Source: Actinomadura_C alba (lineage in GTDB: Bacteria; Actinomycetota; Actinomycetes; Streptosporangiales; Streptosporangiaceae). From it: DNA of 64,000 nucleotides. The position numbers and the translations under genes were made by a program. The DNA lies in assembly GCF_039530285.1 (NCBI RefSeq), contig NZ_BAAAOK010000017.1, positions 1 to 64,000 on the forward strand. The letters run 5' to 3'. The notes beneath the pieces were generated by a model. The model was not told the origin of the DNA. It searched no databases and was given only the letters and a program-made list of their open reading frames with translations. This document shows, one piece after another, positions 1 through 7,752 of this stretch (position 1 is its first letter; each line of letters begins with the position of its first letter).

Positions 1-60
1 GCAACCAGCGAAGCCACCGAAGAAGGAAGAACGTCGCCCGAACTTACACATAGGACTTGA

Positions 61-480
61 CAGGCCCCGACGCCGCCCCAGCGTGCCGGGGCGGCCGCGG
101 CGATCTCGGAGACCAGCCAGGAACTGGGCGGGGCACTGGGCATCGCGATCCTCGGCAGCATCGTCAACGCCGTGTACCGCAGCCAGATGACCAACGCCAT
201 CTCAACCGATATCTCACCGGCGGCGGCCGAAAGCGCCCGCGACACTCTCCCCGGCGCCCTACAGGTGGCCGAACATGTCCCCGGCCAGCTAAGAACTGAA
301 CTGATCGAAACCGCCCGCGATGCCTTCTCCCAAGGGCTCCAACTCACCGCCACCATCGCCGCGCCCGTCATGCTGGGCCTGGCCGTCCTCACCGCCGTCC
401 TACTCCGACACGTGCACACGGTCGCCGAACCGCAGAACCAACCCGTCCTCAACCAGGAGGAAGAGCCCGCATGTCCCTGA
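61..480 (+). pseudogene. C-terminal remnant of an MFS drug exporter (DHA2/QacA type)
   Basis: The frame is open from a stop at 58-60 to the stop at 478-480. It contains the GAAAAISETSQELGGALG segment followed by a GIAILGS helix, which is the hallmark of the late transmembrane helices of 14-TM DHA2 exporters, then one more hydrophobic helix and a charged tail. All upstream helices, the start codon and the antiporter motifs are missing. The in-frame stop at 58-60 and unrelated residues before about position 85 show that the break lies inside this window and is not just the window edge. It is therefore probably a decayed or recombined gene end and not a functional exporter. It converges on the WYL regulator at 504. 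Confidence 0.7.
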
Positions 481-503
481 CCGACTGAAACGATCAGCTT
501 CGA

Positions 504-1541
504 CTACATCCTGTCCCGCCGGCCCAGCCCGCCCTGACGATCGCTGAAGTCCGATGGACGGCCGGCGCGGTCGGGCTGGGCGGCGCGGGTTGCGCGGGTG
601 CCCAGTGCACGCAGATACGCCAGCAGCTCTGGCGGCTCGTGCACCTCGAACTCGCAGCCGAGCATGAGCAGGCGTGAGGCGGTCCACTCCAGGGTGTCGG
701 CCGGTCCACGCAGGCGGCAACTGCGGGCATCGATCGGTTCGACGTCTCCTGCGGCGGCGCCGAGCCGATGCGTCACCTGGTCGGCCGCAAGGTGCAGGGT
801 CGCCACCACCTCGTACGTGGGTGCGAGCGAGTACAGCCTGCGGGTGATGAACGCGGCCGCGTCCTGTTCGGGCGGCACGCGGGCCGGGACCCGTACACCG
901 GTCGCCTGCGGGTCGCTGATCCGGTCGACGCGAAAGACTCGCCAGTCGTCGCGGTCGTTGTCGTATGCCAGCAGGTACCAGCGGCGTCCGGCCGCCACCA
1001 GGCGGTACGGTTCGGTCAAGCGCCTGGTCTCGGTGCCGTCGCCGGACCGGTAGGCGAAGCGCAGACGTTCACGGTTGGTGGCGGCCCCGGCGAGCACCAC
1101 CAGGTTCCGCGGGTCGACGGGCGGCTCGCTTCCGGTGAACATCGGAACGGTCGCGGCGGCAAGCGCGCCGACTCGGTGCCGAAGCCGGGATGGCAGTACC
1201 TGCTCCAGCTTGGCCAGAGCCCGTACGGACGCCTCCTCGATGCCGTCCACAGGATGCGAGGCCGCAGTGCGCAGGCCCACGGCGATGGCCACCGCCTCCT
1301 CATCATCCAGCAGCAGCGGCGGCATGGCCGTGCCTGCGGCGAGCCGGTAGCCGCCCACCGCACCCATCGTCGCCTGCACCGGATATCCCAGCTCGCGCAG
1401 GCGATCGATATCGCGGCGGACGGTCCGGGGACTGACCTTCAGACGCTCGGCCAACTCGCTCCCAGGCCAGTCACGGGGAGTCTGTAGCAGCGACAGCAAG
1501 GCGAGCAACCGTGCGGACATATCACCCATGGCATCCAGCAT
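504..1541 (-). CDS. WYL-domain transcriptional regulator with DeoR/YafY-type HTH
   Basis: The 345-residue protein has an N-terminal winged helix-turn-helix (about residues 8-60, with VSPRTVRRDIDRLRELG as recognition region) and a WYL domain; the W-Y-L residues are at 188-190 (RRWYLLAYD), followed by FRVDRI. The C-terminal WCX region carries the residues for oligomerisation. Such proteins bind DNA and are thought to sense a ligand or nucleic acid through the WYL domain. It is divergent from the epoxide hydrolase at 1619, which is the obvious candidate target. In-frame ATGs at 1529 and 1520 are alternative starts. Only the family assignment is firm; the ligand is unknown. Confidence 0.88.
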   Translation of the reverse strand: MLDAMGDMSARLLALLSLLQTPRDWPGSELAERLKVSPRTVRRDIDRLRELGYPVQATMGAVGGYRLAAGTAMPPLLLDDEEAVAIAVGLRTAASHPVDGIEEASVRALAKLEQVLPSRLRHRVGALAAATVPMFTGSEPPVDPRNLVVLAGAATNRERLRFAYRSGDGTETRRLTEPYRLVAAGRRWYLLAYDNDRDDWRVFRVDRISDPQATGVRVPARVPPEQDAAAFITRRLYSLAPTYEVVATLHLAADQVTHRLGAAAGDVEPIDARSCRLRGPADTLEWTASRLLMLGCEFEVHEPPELLAYLRALGTRATRAAQPDRAGRPSDFSDRQGGLGRRDRM

Positions 1542-1590
1542 GCCCGACCATCTAGGACAGGAGGCGACCTACATCGCGTTTACCGTCGAT

Positions 1591-1612
1591 CCCGTTATCG
1601 CAACGCAACGGG
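1591..1612 (+). promoter_or_regulatory. Small inverted repeat overlapping the epoxide hydrolase ribosome binding site
   Basis: CCCGTT (1591-1596) and AACGGG (1607-1612) are perfect 6-bp arms with a 10-nt spacer. The right arm overlaps the GGGAG ribosome binding site that precedes the ATG at 1619, so a hairpin could mask it. The arm could equally be a half of an operator for the divergent WYL regulator. Short arms make this tentative. Confidence 0.3.
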
Positions 1613-1618
1613 AGAAAC

Positions 1619-2752
1619 ATGAGCACCGAGATCCGCCCATTCCAGATTGACATCGCCCCGGTCGACCTGGACGACCTGAACAACCGGCTGGACCGCACCC
1701 GGTGGCCCCAGCAGCTGCCCGGCGACGGGTGGAGCCGCGGCGTCCCCGTCGCCTACCTCCGAGAACTTGCCGACTACTGGCGCAACGAGTACGACTGGCG
1801 CCGGCACGAGGCCCGACTGAACGAATTCCCGCAGTTCATGACCGAGATCGACGGTCAGGAGATCCATTTCCTGCACGTACGCTCAGCCGAGCCCGGCGCC
1901 CTACCGCTCATCCTCACGCACGGTTGGCCGAACTCGTTCGTGGAGTTCACCGATCTCATCGCCCGCCTCACCGATCCCCGCGCGCACGGCGGCGATCCCG
2001 CACAGGCGTTCCACGTCGTCGTGCCCTCCGTACCAGGCTTCGGGTTCTCCGCACCGCCACGCGGCACCGGCTGGACCGCGACACGTGTGGCGCAGATGTG
2101 GGCGGAGCTGATGCGCCGTCTCGGCTACGAGCGGTACGGCACGCAGGGCGGGGACTTCGGAGCCTACGTCGCGCCAGAGATGGCCAAGACGGCACCGGAC
2201 CACGTGGTCGGCGTCTACATCATCAGCGGTCTCGGCTTCCCCACCGAGAAGGACCTCCCGGAGATGACCGAGGATGAGCGGGCGGCCTATACCCAGCTGA
2301 TGGAACAGGACTGGATGAACGGCGTCGACCACCACGCGCTGTTGCGCGCGGCACCACAGACCTTCACCTACGGATGGCATGACTCCCCGGTCGCGGCACT
2401 GGCCTGGATGACCCAGAAGTTCCACGAGTTCAACGCATCCGGCAAGCCGCTGGAACAGGTGATCGACCGGGACCTGTTCCTCACCAACGTAAGCCTGTAC
2501 TGGTTCACTGGAACGTTCGGAACGTCAGCCTGGCCGTACTACGACAGCACCGGCTTCGGCTGGCCGGAAGGACAGACCGCAACGCCGACCGGCGTTTACA
2601 GTGGGCCGCCCGGCATCCGCCGACTCGCCGAACGCCACAACACCATCCTCCACTGGCCGGAGGACAACCCGGGCGGCCACCACTTCATCGCCATGGACCA
2701 ACCGGATCACCTCGCCGCCGACATCCGCGCGTTCTTCGCCAAGGTCCGCTGA
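1619..2752 (+). CDS. Epoxide hydrolase, alpha/beta-hydrolase fold with N-terminal EHN domain
   Basis: A 377-residue enzyme of the juvenile-hormone/microsomal-like epoxide hydrolase family, which opens epoxides to diols. The EHN region occupies about residues 1-100. The oxyanion HGWPNSF motif starts at residue 101, the nucleophile is D179 in QGGDFGAY, and the C-terminal catalytic His is in GGHHF at 354/355. GGGAG four bases upstream supports the ATG at 1619. There is no signal peptide, so it is cytosolic. It is divergent from the WYL regulator and followed by a strong hairpin. The natural substrate cannot be told from sequence. Confidence 0.92.
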   Translation: MSTEIRPFQIDIAPVDLDDLNNRLDRTRWPQQLPGDGWSRGVPVAYLRELADYWRNEYDWRRHEARLNEFPQFMTEIDGQEIHFLHVRSAEPGALPLILTHGWPNSFVEFTDLIARLTDPRAHGGDPAQAFHVVVPSVPGFGFSAPPRGTGWTATRVAQMWAELMRRLGYERYGTQGGDFGAYVAPEMAKTAPDHVVGVYIISGLGFPTEKDLPEMTEDERAAYTQLMEQDWMNGVDHHALLRAAPQTFTYGWHDSPVAALAWMTQKFHEFNASGKPLEQVIDRDLFLTNVSLYWFTGTFGTSAWPYYDSTGFGWPEGQTATPTGVYSGPPGIRRLAERHNTILHWPEDNPGGHHFIAMDQPDHLAADIRAFFAKVR

Positions 2753-2763
2753 CGTCACGGACC

Positions 2764-2790
2764 GGCCGCGTCGTCCCAGGCGACGCGGCC
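2764..2790 (+). terminator. Hairpin terminator after the epoxide hydrolase
   Basis: GGCCGCGTCG (2764-2773) and CGACGCGGCC (2781-2790) are perfect 10-bp arms with a 7-nt loop, 12 nt after the stop codon. There is no clear U-run, as is common in high-GC actinobacteria. Confidence 0.65.
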
Positions 2791-2899
2791 CCGCGGCCCC
2801 ACAACCTCGGCGGCCGGCTCGCCAGGTGGTCCACTGGCTCGGTGGCAAGCCGGCGCAGGTCCTGGTCCGGCCACCGGGCCAGGACCAGGGCGTTGAAGC

Positions 2900-3313
2900 T
2901 CAATCAGTGAGTTGGGCGGCGGTCTGTGCCAGCTGTGGCAGCACCTTGTCGCGCCATCCGGGTCCCATCCGGTTGAAGGCGTCACGTTCGGATTTCTGGT
3001 CGAAGTCGAATCCGCTGTGCTCGAAGAACAGCCGGGTGCCTTTGCCTTCTGCGGCCAGACGCCAGGTCAGCGTCCAGGATTCGTTGAACGTGTAAACGAG
3101 CTTCTCTTCGGGGATCACCTCGAGAACTTCGCACGCCACTGCCCCCCAGCCGGGCATCTGGAGGTGGAAGCGGTGGCCGACGGTGGCGGCGATGTCGCCG
3201 GGCACCCACCAGCGGGCGTGCAGTTGGGGGTCGGTGAGCGTGCGCCAGACCTTGCTCGGTGGGGCGTCGACAAACTGGTCGATGGCGATGGCTTCGGTGT
3301 TGGTCGTGGTCAC
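2900..3313 (-). CDS. SRPBCC / AHSA1-like ligand-binding domain protein
   Basis: This 137-residue protein has the START/AHSA1 pattern: IDQFVDAPPSKVWRTLTDP at the N-terminus, LHARWW in the second strand region, and a C-terminal helix beginning about residue 107 (RMGPGWRDKVLPQLA). Members form a hydrophobic cavity; many act with ArsR partners in stress or small-molecule responses, but the ligand here is unknown. Its start codon overlaps the ArsR stop (ATGA at 3310-3313), so the two are translationally coupled and presumably autoregulated together. Confidence 0.85.
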   Translation of the reverse strand: MTTTNTEAIAIDQFVDAPPSKVWRTLTDPQLHARWWVPGDIAATVGHRFHLQMPGWGAVACEVLEVIPEEKLVYTFNESWTLTWRLAAEGKGTRLFFEHSGFDFDQKSERDAFNRMGPGWRDKVLPQLAQTAAQLTD

Positions 3314-3627
3314 TGATCCTCCTCGGCGACATCGGCGAGCGAGCGCAGTCGCTCGCGCCAGAATCGTTCGAACGGGTGCAGCCAGTCGCCGACTTGGGCG
3401 AGCGGCTCCGCGGTCAGGTGGTAGTGGCGTTGCCGGCCTCTGGGTTCGTCGTGCACCAGTGCCGCGCGCCGCAGCACCTGAAGGTGCTCGGCGACGGCCG
3501 GCCTGCTCAGGTCGAACTGGTCGGCGAGGTCACCGGCCGTTCGGGGTCCCTGGGTGAGCAGTTGCAGCAGCCTGCGGCGAACCGGGTTCGCCAGGGCGAG
3601 GAACACATCGTCTTCAGGCACCACCAC
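3310..3627 (-). CDS. ArsR-family (ArsR-SmtB type) transcriptional regulator
   Basis: A winged-helix repressor of about 105 residues with the typical FLALANPVRRRLLQLL opening, a recognition helix LSRPAVAEHLQVLRRAALV and a wing ending in RQRHYHLTAEPL. The metal-site ELCVCDL-type cysteines are absent, so it belongs to the non-metal subgroup usually paired with SRPBCC proteins. The frame is open to an ATG at 3672, but that would place a perfect palindrome (3633-3652) inside the gene; one of the consecutive GTG codons at 3627-3619 is a better start and leaves the palindrome just upstream. It heads a two-gene operon with the SRPBCC protein. Confidence 0.87.
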   Translation of the reverse strand: MVVPEDDVFLALANPVRRRLLQLLTQGPRTAGDLADQFDLSRPAVAEHLQVLRRAALVHDEPRGRQRHYHLTAEPLAQVGDWLHPFERFWRERLRSLADVAEEDQ

Positions 3628-3632
3628 AAGAT

Positions 3633-3652
3633 ATGTCGGAGATTGCCGACAT
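3633..3652 (-). promoter_or_regulatory. Palindromic operator candidate of the ArsR gene
   Basis: ATGTCGG (3633-3639) and CCGACAT (3646-3652) form perfect 7-bp arms with a 6-nt spacer directly before the preferred ArsR start. Position and symmetry fit autorepression by the ArsR dimer; this is inferred from sequence only. Confidence 0.55.
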
Positions 3653-3672
3653 GTCAATGATTTCCGACGCAA

Positions 3673-4204
3673 CCTGCGCCCAACACGTACCCGGCTGAAC
3701 CACGATTCACCGAATCCGCCACCTAAAGGAGATCGCCGACTGGGTCACCCGCGTCGACCTCAGAGTGAGGGCCACGATCGAGGTACGGTCGACCGCTCCG
3801 TCGCGGCGCGCGCCCACCGCGGTGATCCACTTCGATGCGGCCGCCGACGTGAAGACCTCGGCCCCGTGACAGCGGTGACGGACGTTCCGGCCGGTGCGCA
3901 ATCACCCGGTGCCTGAAACCCCGGGCCCGGCCGCGCGGGCAGGGCACGAAAACCCCGCTTTCCGCTGGACTGTCACGTTCCGCCACCCCGCAGCGCGGCG
4001 GATCCGCTCGTATTCCTTCGTTGACCTGGGTTTACCGCCCCATGAACCGAGGGTACTGATAGTCATGAGATCGTCACGCAAAGTAAGTTGACAACGTCTA
4101 CCCTCGGGCGCCACCGCCGTACGCCCCCACGGCATGGGCGTCCACCTCAGCCGGGCCGGCGGCATTCGCCCCTGGTGCCGTCGGCCCGGTCTGTGGCCCC
4201 CCGC
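3673..4204. other. 530-bp stretch without a convincing gene
   Basis: Short open frames occur on both strands, but none has a ribosome binding site with coding-like composition or a recognisable product. A plus-strand segment near 3720-3870 reads open but has no start. The only structure seen is a 9-bp inverted repeat (4047-4055 and 4099-4107) enclosing 43 bp. Confidence 0.5.
4047..4107. repeat. Perfect 9-bp inverted repeat flanking 43 bp
   Basis: CCGAGGGTA (4047-4055) is matched exactly by TACCCTCGG (4099-4107). The enclosed sequence is AT-richer than the surroundings and contains an eight-codon ORF without support. It may be a small extragenic element or a regulatory dyad. Confidence 0.35.
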
Positions 4205-4522
4205 TCAGACGGCCGGGTCGGCCGCGGCGAGGAGCTTGGCCTCTTGGGTGATCTTGCGCTCGATGAAGAACGCGAGGAACGGCACGAACCCGGCGGCCAC
4301 CATCATGACCATGCGGCTCAGCGGCCAGCCCGCCCGCCGGTAGAGGTCGAAGGCGAACACCAGATACACCATGTAGAGCAGCCCATGGAGGGGCGACACC
4401 ACCGCCGACAGGCCCGGTTGCCCACCGATGTACCTCACCGGCACCGCGATGAAGATGAGCACGATCAGCAGCGTGCCGACGACGTACGCCAAGGCGCGGT
4501 AACGGTTCACCGCAGCTTGCAC
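4205..4522 (-). CDS. DUF3817 integral membrane protein
   Basis: A protein of about 105 residues with three hydrophobic segments: YVVGTLLIVLIFIAVPVRY, LHGLLYMVYLVFAFDLYRR, and RMVMMVAAGFVPFLAFFIER. The order and the PLHG-LLYMVY signature match the actinobacterial DUF3817 family, whose function is unknown. The frame stays open to 4669, but GGAGG eight bases before the GTG at 4522 sets the start. It follows another small membrane gene by 46 nt on the same strand, and the pair is probably one operon. Confidence 0.82.
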   Translation of the reverse strand: MQAAVNRYRALAYVVGTLLIVLIFIAVPVRYIGGQPGLSAVVSPLHGLLYMVYLVFAFDLYRRAGWPLSRMVMMVAAGFVPFLAFFIERKITQEAKLLAAADPAV

Positions 4523-4568
4523 TGATGACACCTCCGGTATTCGCCCGACGACCTGTGCGACCGATCGA

Positions 4569-4949
4569 TCAGGCGGACGATCCACCCGCGCCCTGGGCAG
4601 GGCGCGATTGCGCGTTGAGCCGCGCGAGGTAGCGGTTGTAGGCCGCCAGGTTCTCGTCCTCCGCCTCATGCTGGCGGATCAGCTCGGCCTCGCTGAGCGA
4701 CCTGACGGGCTCGGCCGGCTCGTCCTCGGCGGGCCGCCCGTCGTCCTTCAGCTCATCGCGCATCATCTTGATCCACATGACGATCACGAAAAGTGCGAAG
4801 ACCGGCCACTCGAAGACGTAACCCCAACTGCGGTCGTTGCCCTCCTGTGCCCGCTGCAACTGCCACCAGCCGAATCCGAGGAAGGCGGCGAACAGCGTGA
4901 TCGCCAGCGCGTGCAGTCCCAGCCAGCCTGGTGTGAAGAAGCGTCGCAC
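4569..4949 (-). CDS. Small membrane protein with SURF1-like N-terminal helix, function unknown
   Basis: The 126-residue protein has two predicted helices (about residues 9-30, ending GFGWWQLQRAQ, and 47-62) and a long acidic cytosolic tail with a helix rich in Glu, Ala and Arg (from SEAELIRQHEAEDENLAAYN). The GWWQLQRA end of helix 1 resembles the start of SURF1 cytochrome oxidase assembly proteins, but the SURF1 domain itself is absent. It lies upstream of and in the same direction as the DUF3817 gene, an association common in actinobacteria. No function is assigned. Confidence 0.75.
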   Translation of the reverse strand: MRRFFTPGWLGLHALAITLFAAFLGFGWWQLQRAQEGNDRSWGYVFEWPVFALFVIVMWIKMMRDELKDDGRPAEDEPAEPVRSLSEAELIRQHEAEDENLAAYNRYLARLNAQSRPAQGAGGSSA

Positions 4950-5085
4950 GGGTCGAGACTACCCGCGCTCTCCCACGATCCCGACCCACCCCCGGTCAAG
5001 CGGACCGCCGGATCCCGTCCGGTATCCCGGGGATCTACCATGAGCCTGCACAGCAGGACGTATCGGCTTGCCCGAAAAGGAGCGC

Positions 5086-6339
5086 ATGGCGGCCACCGGC
5101 GAAGAAATGATCCCCACCGGTTCCAGACGGCCGTCGGCGCAGCGGCGAGTGCTGGCCGTGCTCACCTGCACGCAGGTGCTCGGCGGCATCGGGGCGGGCA
5201 TCGGAGTCGCCGTCACCACCCTGCTGGCCGCCTCCTTGTCCGGATCGGACGCGATCGGCGGGGTCGCGCAGACCTGCGTGGTGCTGGGCGCGGCCCTGAT
5301 CGCCGTGCCGATCGCCAGGACGGCCGCCCGCCGCGGACGCCGGCCCGCCCTGGCCTTCGCCTACTCCTGCGGCACGTCGGGCGCGCTCATCGTGATGCTC
5401 GCGGCAGCTCTCGCGTGGTGGCCGCTGTTGCTCTTCGGGCTGCTGCTGTTCGGTGGCGCCAGCGCCGGGGGCCTCGCCGCCCGCTACGCGGCCACCGACC
5501 TGTCCCGGCCCGGACGGTCGGCTCGGGATCTCTCGATAGTGGTCTGGGCGACCACGGTCGGCGCCATCGCCGGGCCGAACCTCGCCCAGCCCGCTGACCG
5601 GCTCGGCAGGCACCTGGGCCTGGCCCGCGAGGCCGGGCCCTATCTCCTGGCGGCCGTGGCGTTCGGCTCGGCGGCGATCGTGATCTTCGCGTTGCTGCGA
5701 CCGGATCCGCTGCGGCCGGATCCGCTCCGACCCGGTGCCGGCCCGGTGAGCGTGCCGGCGGACGGCGGCGCCTGGGGAACGCTGCGGCGATCGTCGAGCG
5801 CACGGACCGCGATCGCCGCGATCGTGGTCAGCCACACGGTCATGGTGGCGGTGATGTCGATGACGCCCGTGTACCTGAACCACGGGCATGCGACCCTCAC
5901 CGTGGTGGGCGTCGTCATCAGCCTGCACATCGCCGGCATGTACGCCTTCTCACCCATCGTCGGCTGGGCGGCGGACCGCTTCGGGCGGATCCCGGTACTT
6001 CTGTTCGGCATGGCCCAGTTGGGCACTGCGGCAACGCTGGCGGCGACCTCCGCGCCGCACGACGTCACCCGGCTCGCCATCGCCCTGGTACTACTCGGCA
6101 CCGGCTGGTCGTGCGGGCTCGTGGCCGGGTCGGCCCTGCTCACCGAATCCGTACCTGCGGCCCGGCGGCCCGCGATACAGGGGCTGTCCGATCTGCTGAT
6201 GAACAGCGGCGCGGCGGCCGGCAGCCTCGCCGGAGGCGCCGTCGTGGCCGCGTTCTCCTACGGTGCGCTCGCCGTCGTGACGATCGCGCTGGTCGTACCG
6301 ACCACGACGATGCTGGTCCTGACCCGTCCGGACAAGTGA
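5086..6339 (+). CDS. Major facilitator superfamily transporter
   Basis: About 417 residues with twelve hydrophobic segments. Motif A-like WAADRFGRIPVLLFG lies in the middle loop, and the N-half carries the equivalent ARTAARRGRRPALAFAY loop, so it is a drug/metabolite efflux-type MFS protein. The ATG at 5086 is preceded by AAGGAG, very close; a TTG at 5068 and an ATG at 5107 are alternatives. A short duplicated PDPLRPDPLRP segment between helices 6 and 7 comes from a 15-bp repeat near 5700-5730. The substrate is unknown. It is divergent from the small membrane gene pair. Confidence 0.88.
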   Translation: MAATGEEMIPTGSRRPSAQRRVLAVLTCTQVLGGIGAGIGVAVTTLLAASLSGSDAIGGVAQTCVVLGAALIAVPIARTAARRGRRPALAFAYSCGTSGALIVMLAAALAWWPLLLFGLLLFGGASAGGLAARYAATDLSRPGRSARDLSIVVWATTVGAIAGPNLAQPADRLGRHLGLAREAGPYLLAAVAFGSAAIVIFALLRPDPLRPDPLRPGAGPVSVPADGGAWGTLRRSSSARTAIAAIVVSHTVMVAVMSMTPVYLNHGHATLTVVGVVISLHIAGMYAFSPIVGWAADRFGRIPVLLFGMAQLGTAATLAATSAPHDVTRLAIALVLLGTGWSCGLVAGSALLTESVPAARRPAIQGLSDLLMNSGAAAGSLAGGAVVAAFSYGALAVVTIALVVPTTTMLVLTRPDK

Positions 6340-6378
6340 CCCCCGCTGAATGTCAGTGTTCTTCCCTACATTTGCCGA

Positions 6379-7752
6379 ATGGCACCGGCTCAGACTTACG
6401 CATACGCCTGTCCCTCCGGGCTCGATCCAGGCCGCGGGCTCCTCGGCCTGGCCACCTCAGGCGGCACGACCAGCGGCGGGCCCGCGGTACATCCGCACTT
6501 CTTCAGCGGGCTGCTGACCGAGGCCGCGCCGGCCGCGGCGGGGCTGATCGCCCTGGCCGAGGTCGCCCGCACCCGCTACTTCCGGCCACAGCAGACCGCC
6601 TTTCGGGACACCGTCGTCACCTGCGGCGGCGACCGGTTGCGGCTGGAGTCGTTCTCCGCCTGCTGCGGCGTCTACGCCCGCCTCGACGTACTGTCCGGTG
6701 CGCTCGACGGCGAGGTCGTCGAGCGCGGCACCACCAACGTCGACGTCAACGGACCGCTGCGCGAGTCGCTCGCCCGGGTCGGCGGTTCCGATCCACTGCA
6801 TCTCGCCGTCGGCACCGACGAACTGGCGGTCACGACGCTCGACGGCGCGGTGGTGGAGAAGAAGGTGCCGCTGCCGGACCGCTGGCTGCGTGGGTTCGCC
6901 GAAGTACAGGTCATCGCCTCGGGTTTCGACCTGCGGGCCGAGCTCGCCGCCCCTGCCGCCGTCGCGTTCCTGCGCGGGCTCCCCCGGCGCGCGGGCGCGC
7001 CGCTGTGGGCGGTGCCGAGCGGGCGCACCCTGCGGCTGTCGTCCCGGCCCGCGTCCGGTGCGGTGTGCCTTGCCGGTCCCGACCGGCTGGCCACCCTGCT
7101 GCCGTTGCTGCGCTTCGCCAGGGCACTGCGCGTGTACGGCCCCGCCGCGCACGCCGGCTCGGGTCCGGCGGCGAGCGCGTGGGAGCTGGAACTGCCCGGC
7201 ATGCGTTACGTACTGAGCGTGTCTCCCGAGGTGTCGCGCGGCTTCTCCGGTGAGGGAGCGGTCCTGGACGCGCTCGCCACCGACGAGGCGGCCGACGACG
7301 CCGAACTCCTCGGCGCGCTGCTCGCGTTCGAGCCGCGGGTCGAACCGGACCTGCTCGCCGAGCGCGCCGGCATCGGAGCGCACCGGGTCAGGGCGGCGCT
7401 CACCTGCCTCGGCACCGCCGGCCGGGTCGGTTACGACGCCGCGGAGGCCGCCTACTTCCACCGTGAGCTGCCCTACGACGCGGGCCGCGTCGCGGAGATG
7501 AACCCGCGGCTGCGCTCGGCCCGGGTGCTCGTCGAGAACGGATCGGTGCGGTTCACCGAACCGGGCCTGGCGACGGTGACGGCCGGGGAGCATCCCCGCC
7601 AGGTGCGCGTCACCGGCGACCGCGCCTCGTGCACCTGCCCGTGGTGGGCGGATCACCGTGGCTCGCGGGGCCCCTGCAAGCATGTGCTCGCCGTGCGAAT
7701 GGTTCTGCGGTCGGCCGATTCCGAGGTGGTGGCCGATGACCTCGCCGGATGA
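6379..7752 (+). CDS. SWIM zinc-finger family protein
   Basis: A 457-residue protein ending in a SWIM finger: CTCPWW, a short linker, then PCKHVLAVRM (roughly residues 417-440), giving the C-x-C-x(n)-C-x-H zinc ligands. The N-terminal 380 residues form the long conserved region seen in actinobacterial SWIM proteins, without known catalytic motifs. SWIM fingers bind nucleic acid or protein, and the exact role is unknown. The downstream large alanine-rich gene starts inside its last codons (17-nt overlap), so the two are translationally coupled. Confidence 0.88.
   Translation: MAPAQTYAYACPSGLDPGRGLLGLATSGGTTSGGPAVHPHFFSGLLTEAAPAAAGLIALAEVARTRYFRPQQTAFRDTVVTCGGDRLRLESFSACCGVYARLDVLSGALDGEVVERGTTNVDVNGPLRESLARVGGSDPLHLAVGTDELAVTTLDGAVVEKKVPLPDRWLRGFAEVQVIASGFDLRAELAAPAAVAFLRGLPRRAGAPLWAVPSGRTLRLSSRPASGAVCLAGPDRLATLLPLLRFARALRVYGPAAHAGSGPAASAWELELPGMRYVLSVSPEVSRGFSGEGAVLDALATDEAADDAELLGALLAFEPRVEPDLLAERAGIGAHRVRAALTCLGTAGRVGYDAAEAAYFHRELPYDAGRVAEMNPRLRSARVLVENGSVRFTEPGLATVTAGEHPRQVRVTGDRASCTCPWWADHRGSRGPCKHVLAVRMVLRSADSEVVADDLAG

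Noticed and set aside
3894..4091. Small plus-strand ORF in the 3.7-4.2 kb gap
   Set aside because: No ribosome binding site, no hydrophobic or motif pattern, and it runs across the inverted repeat.
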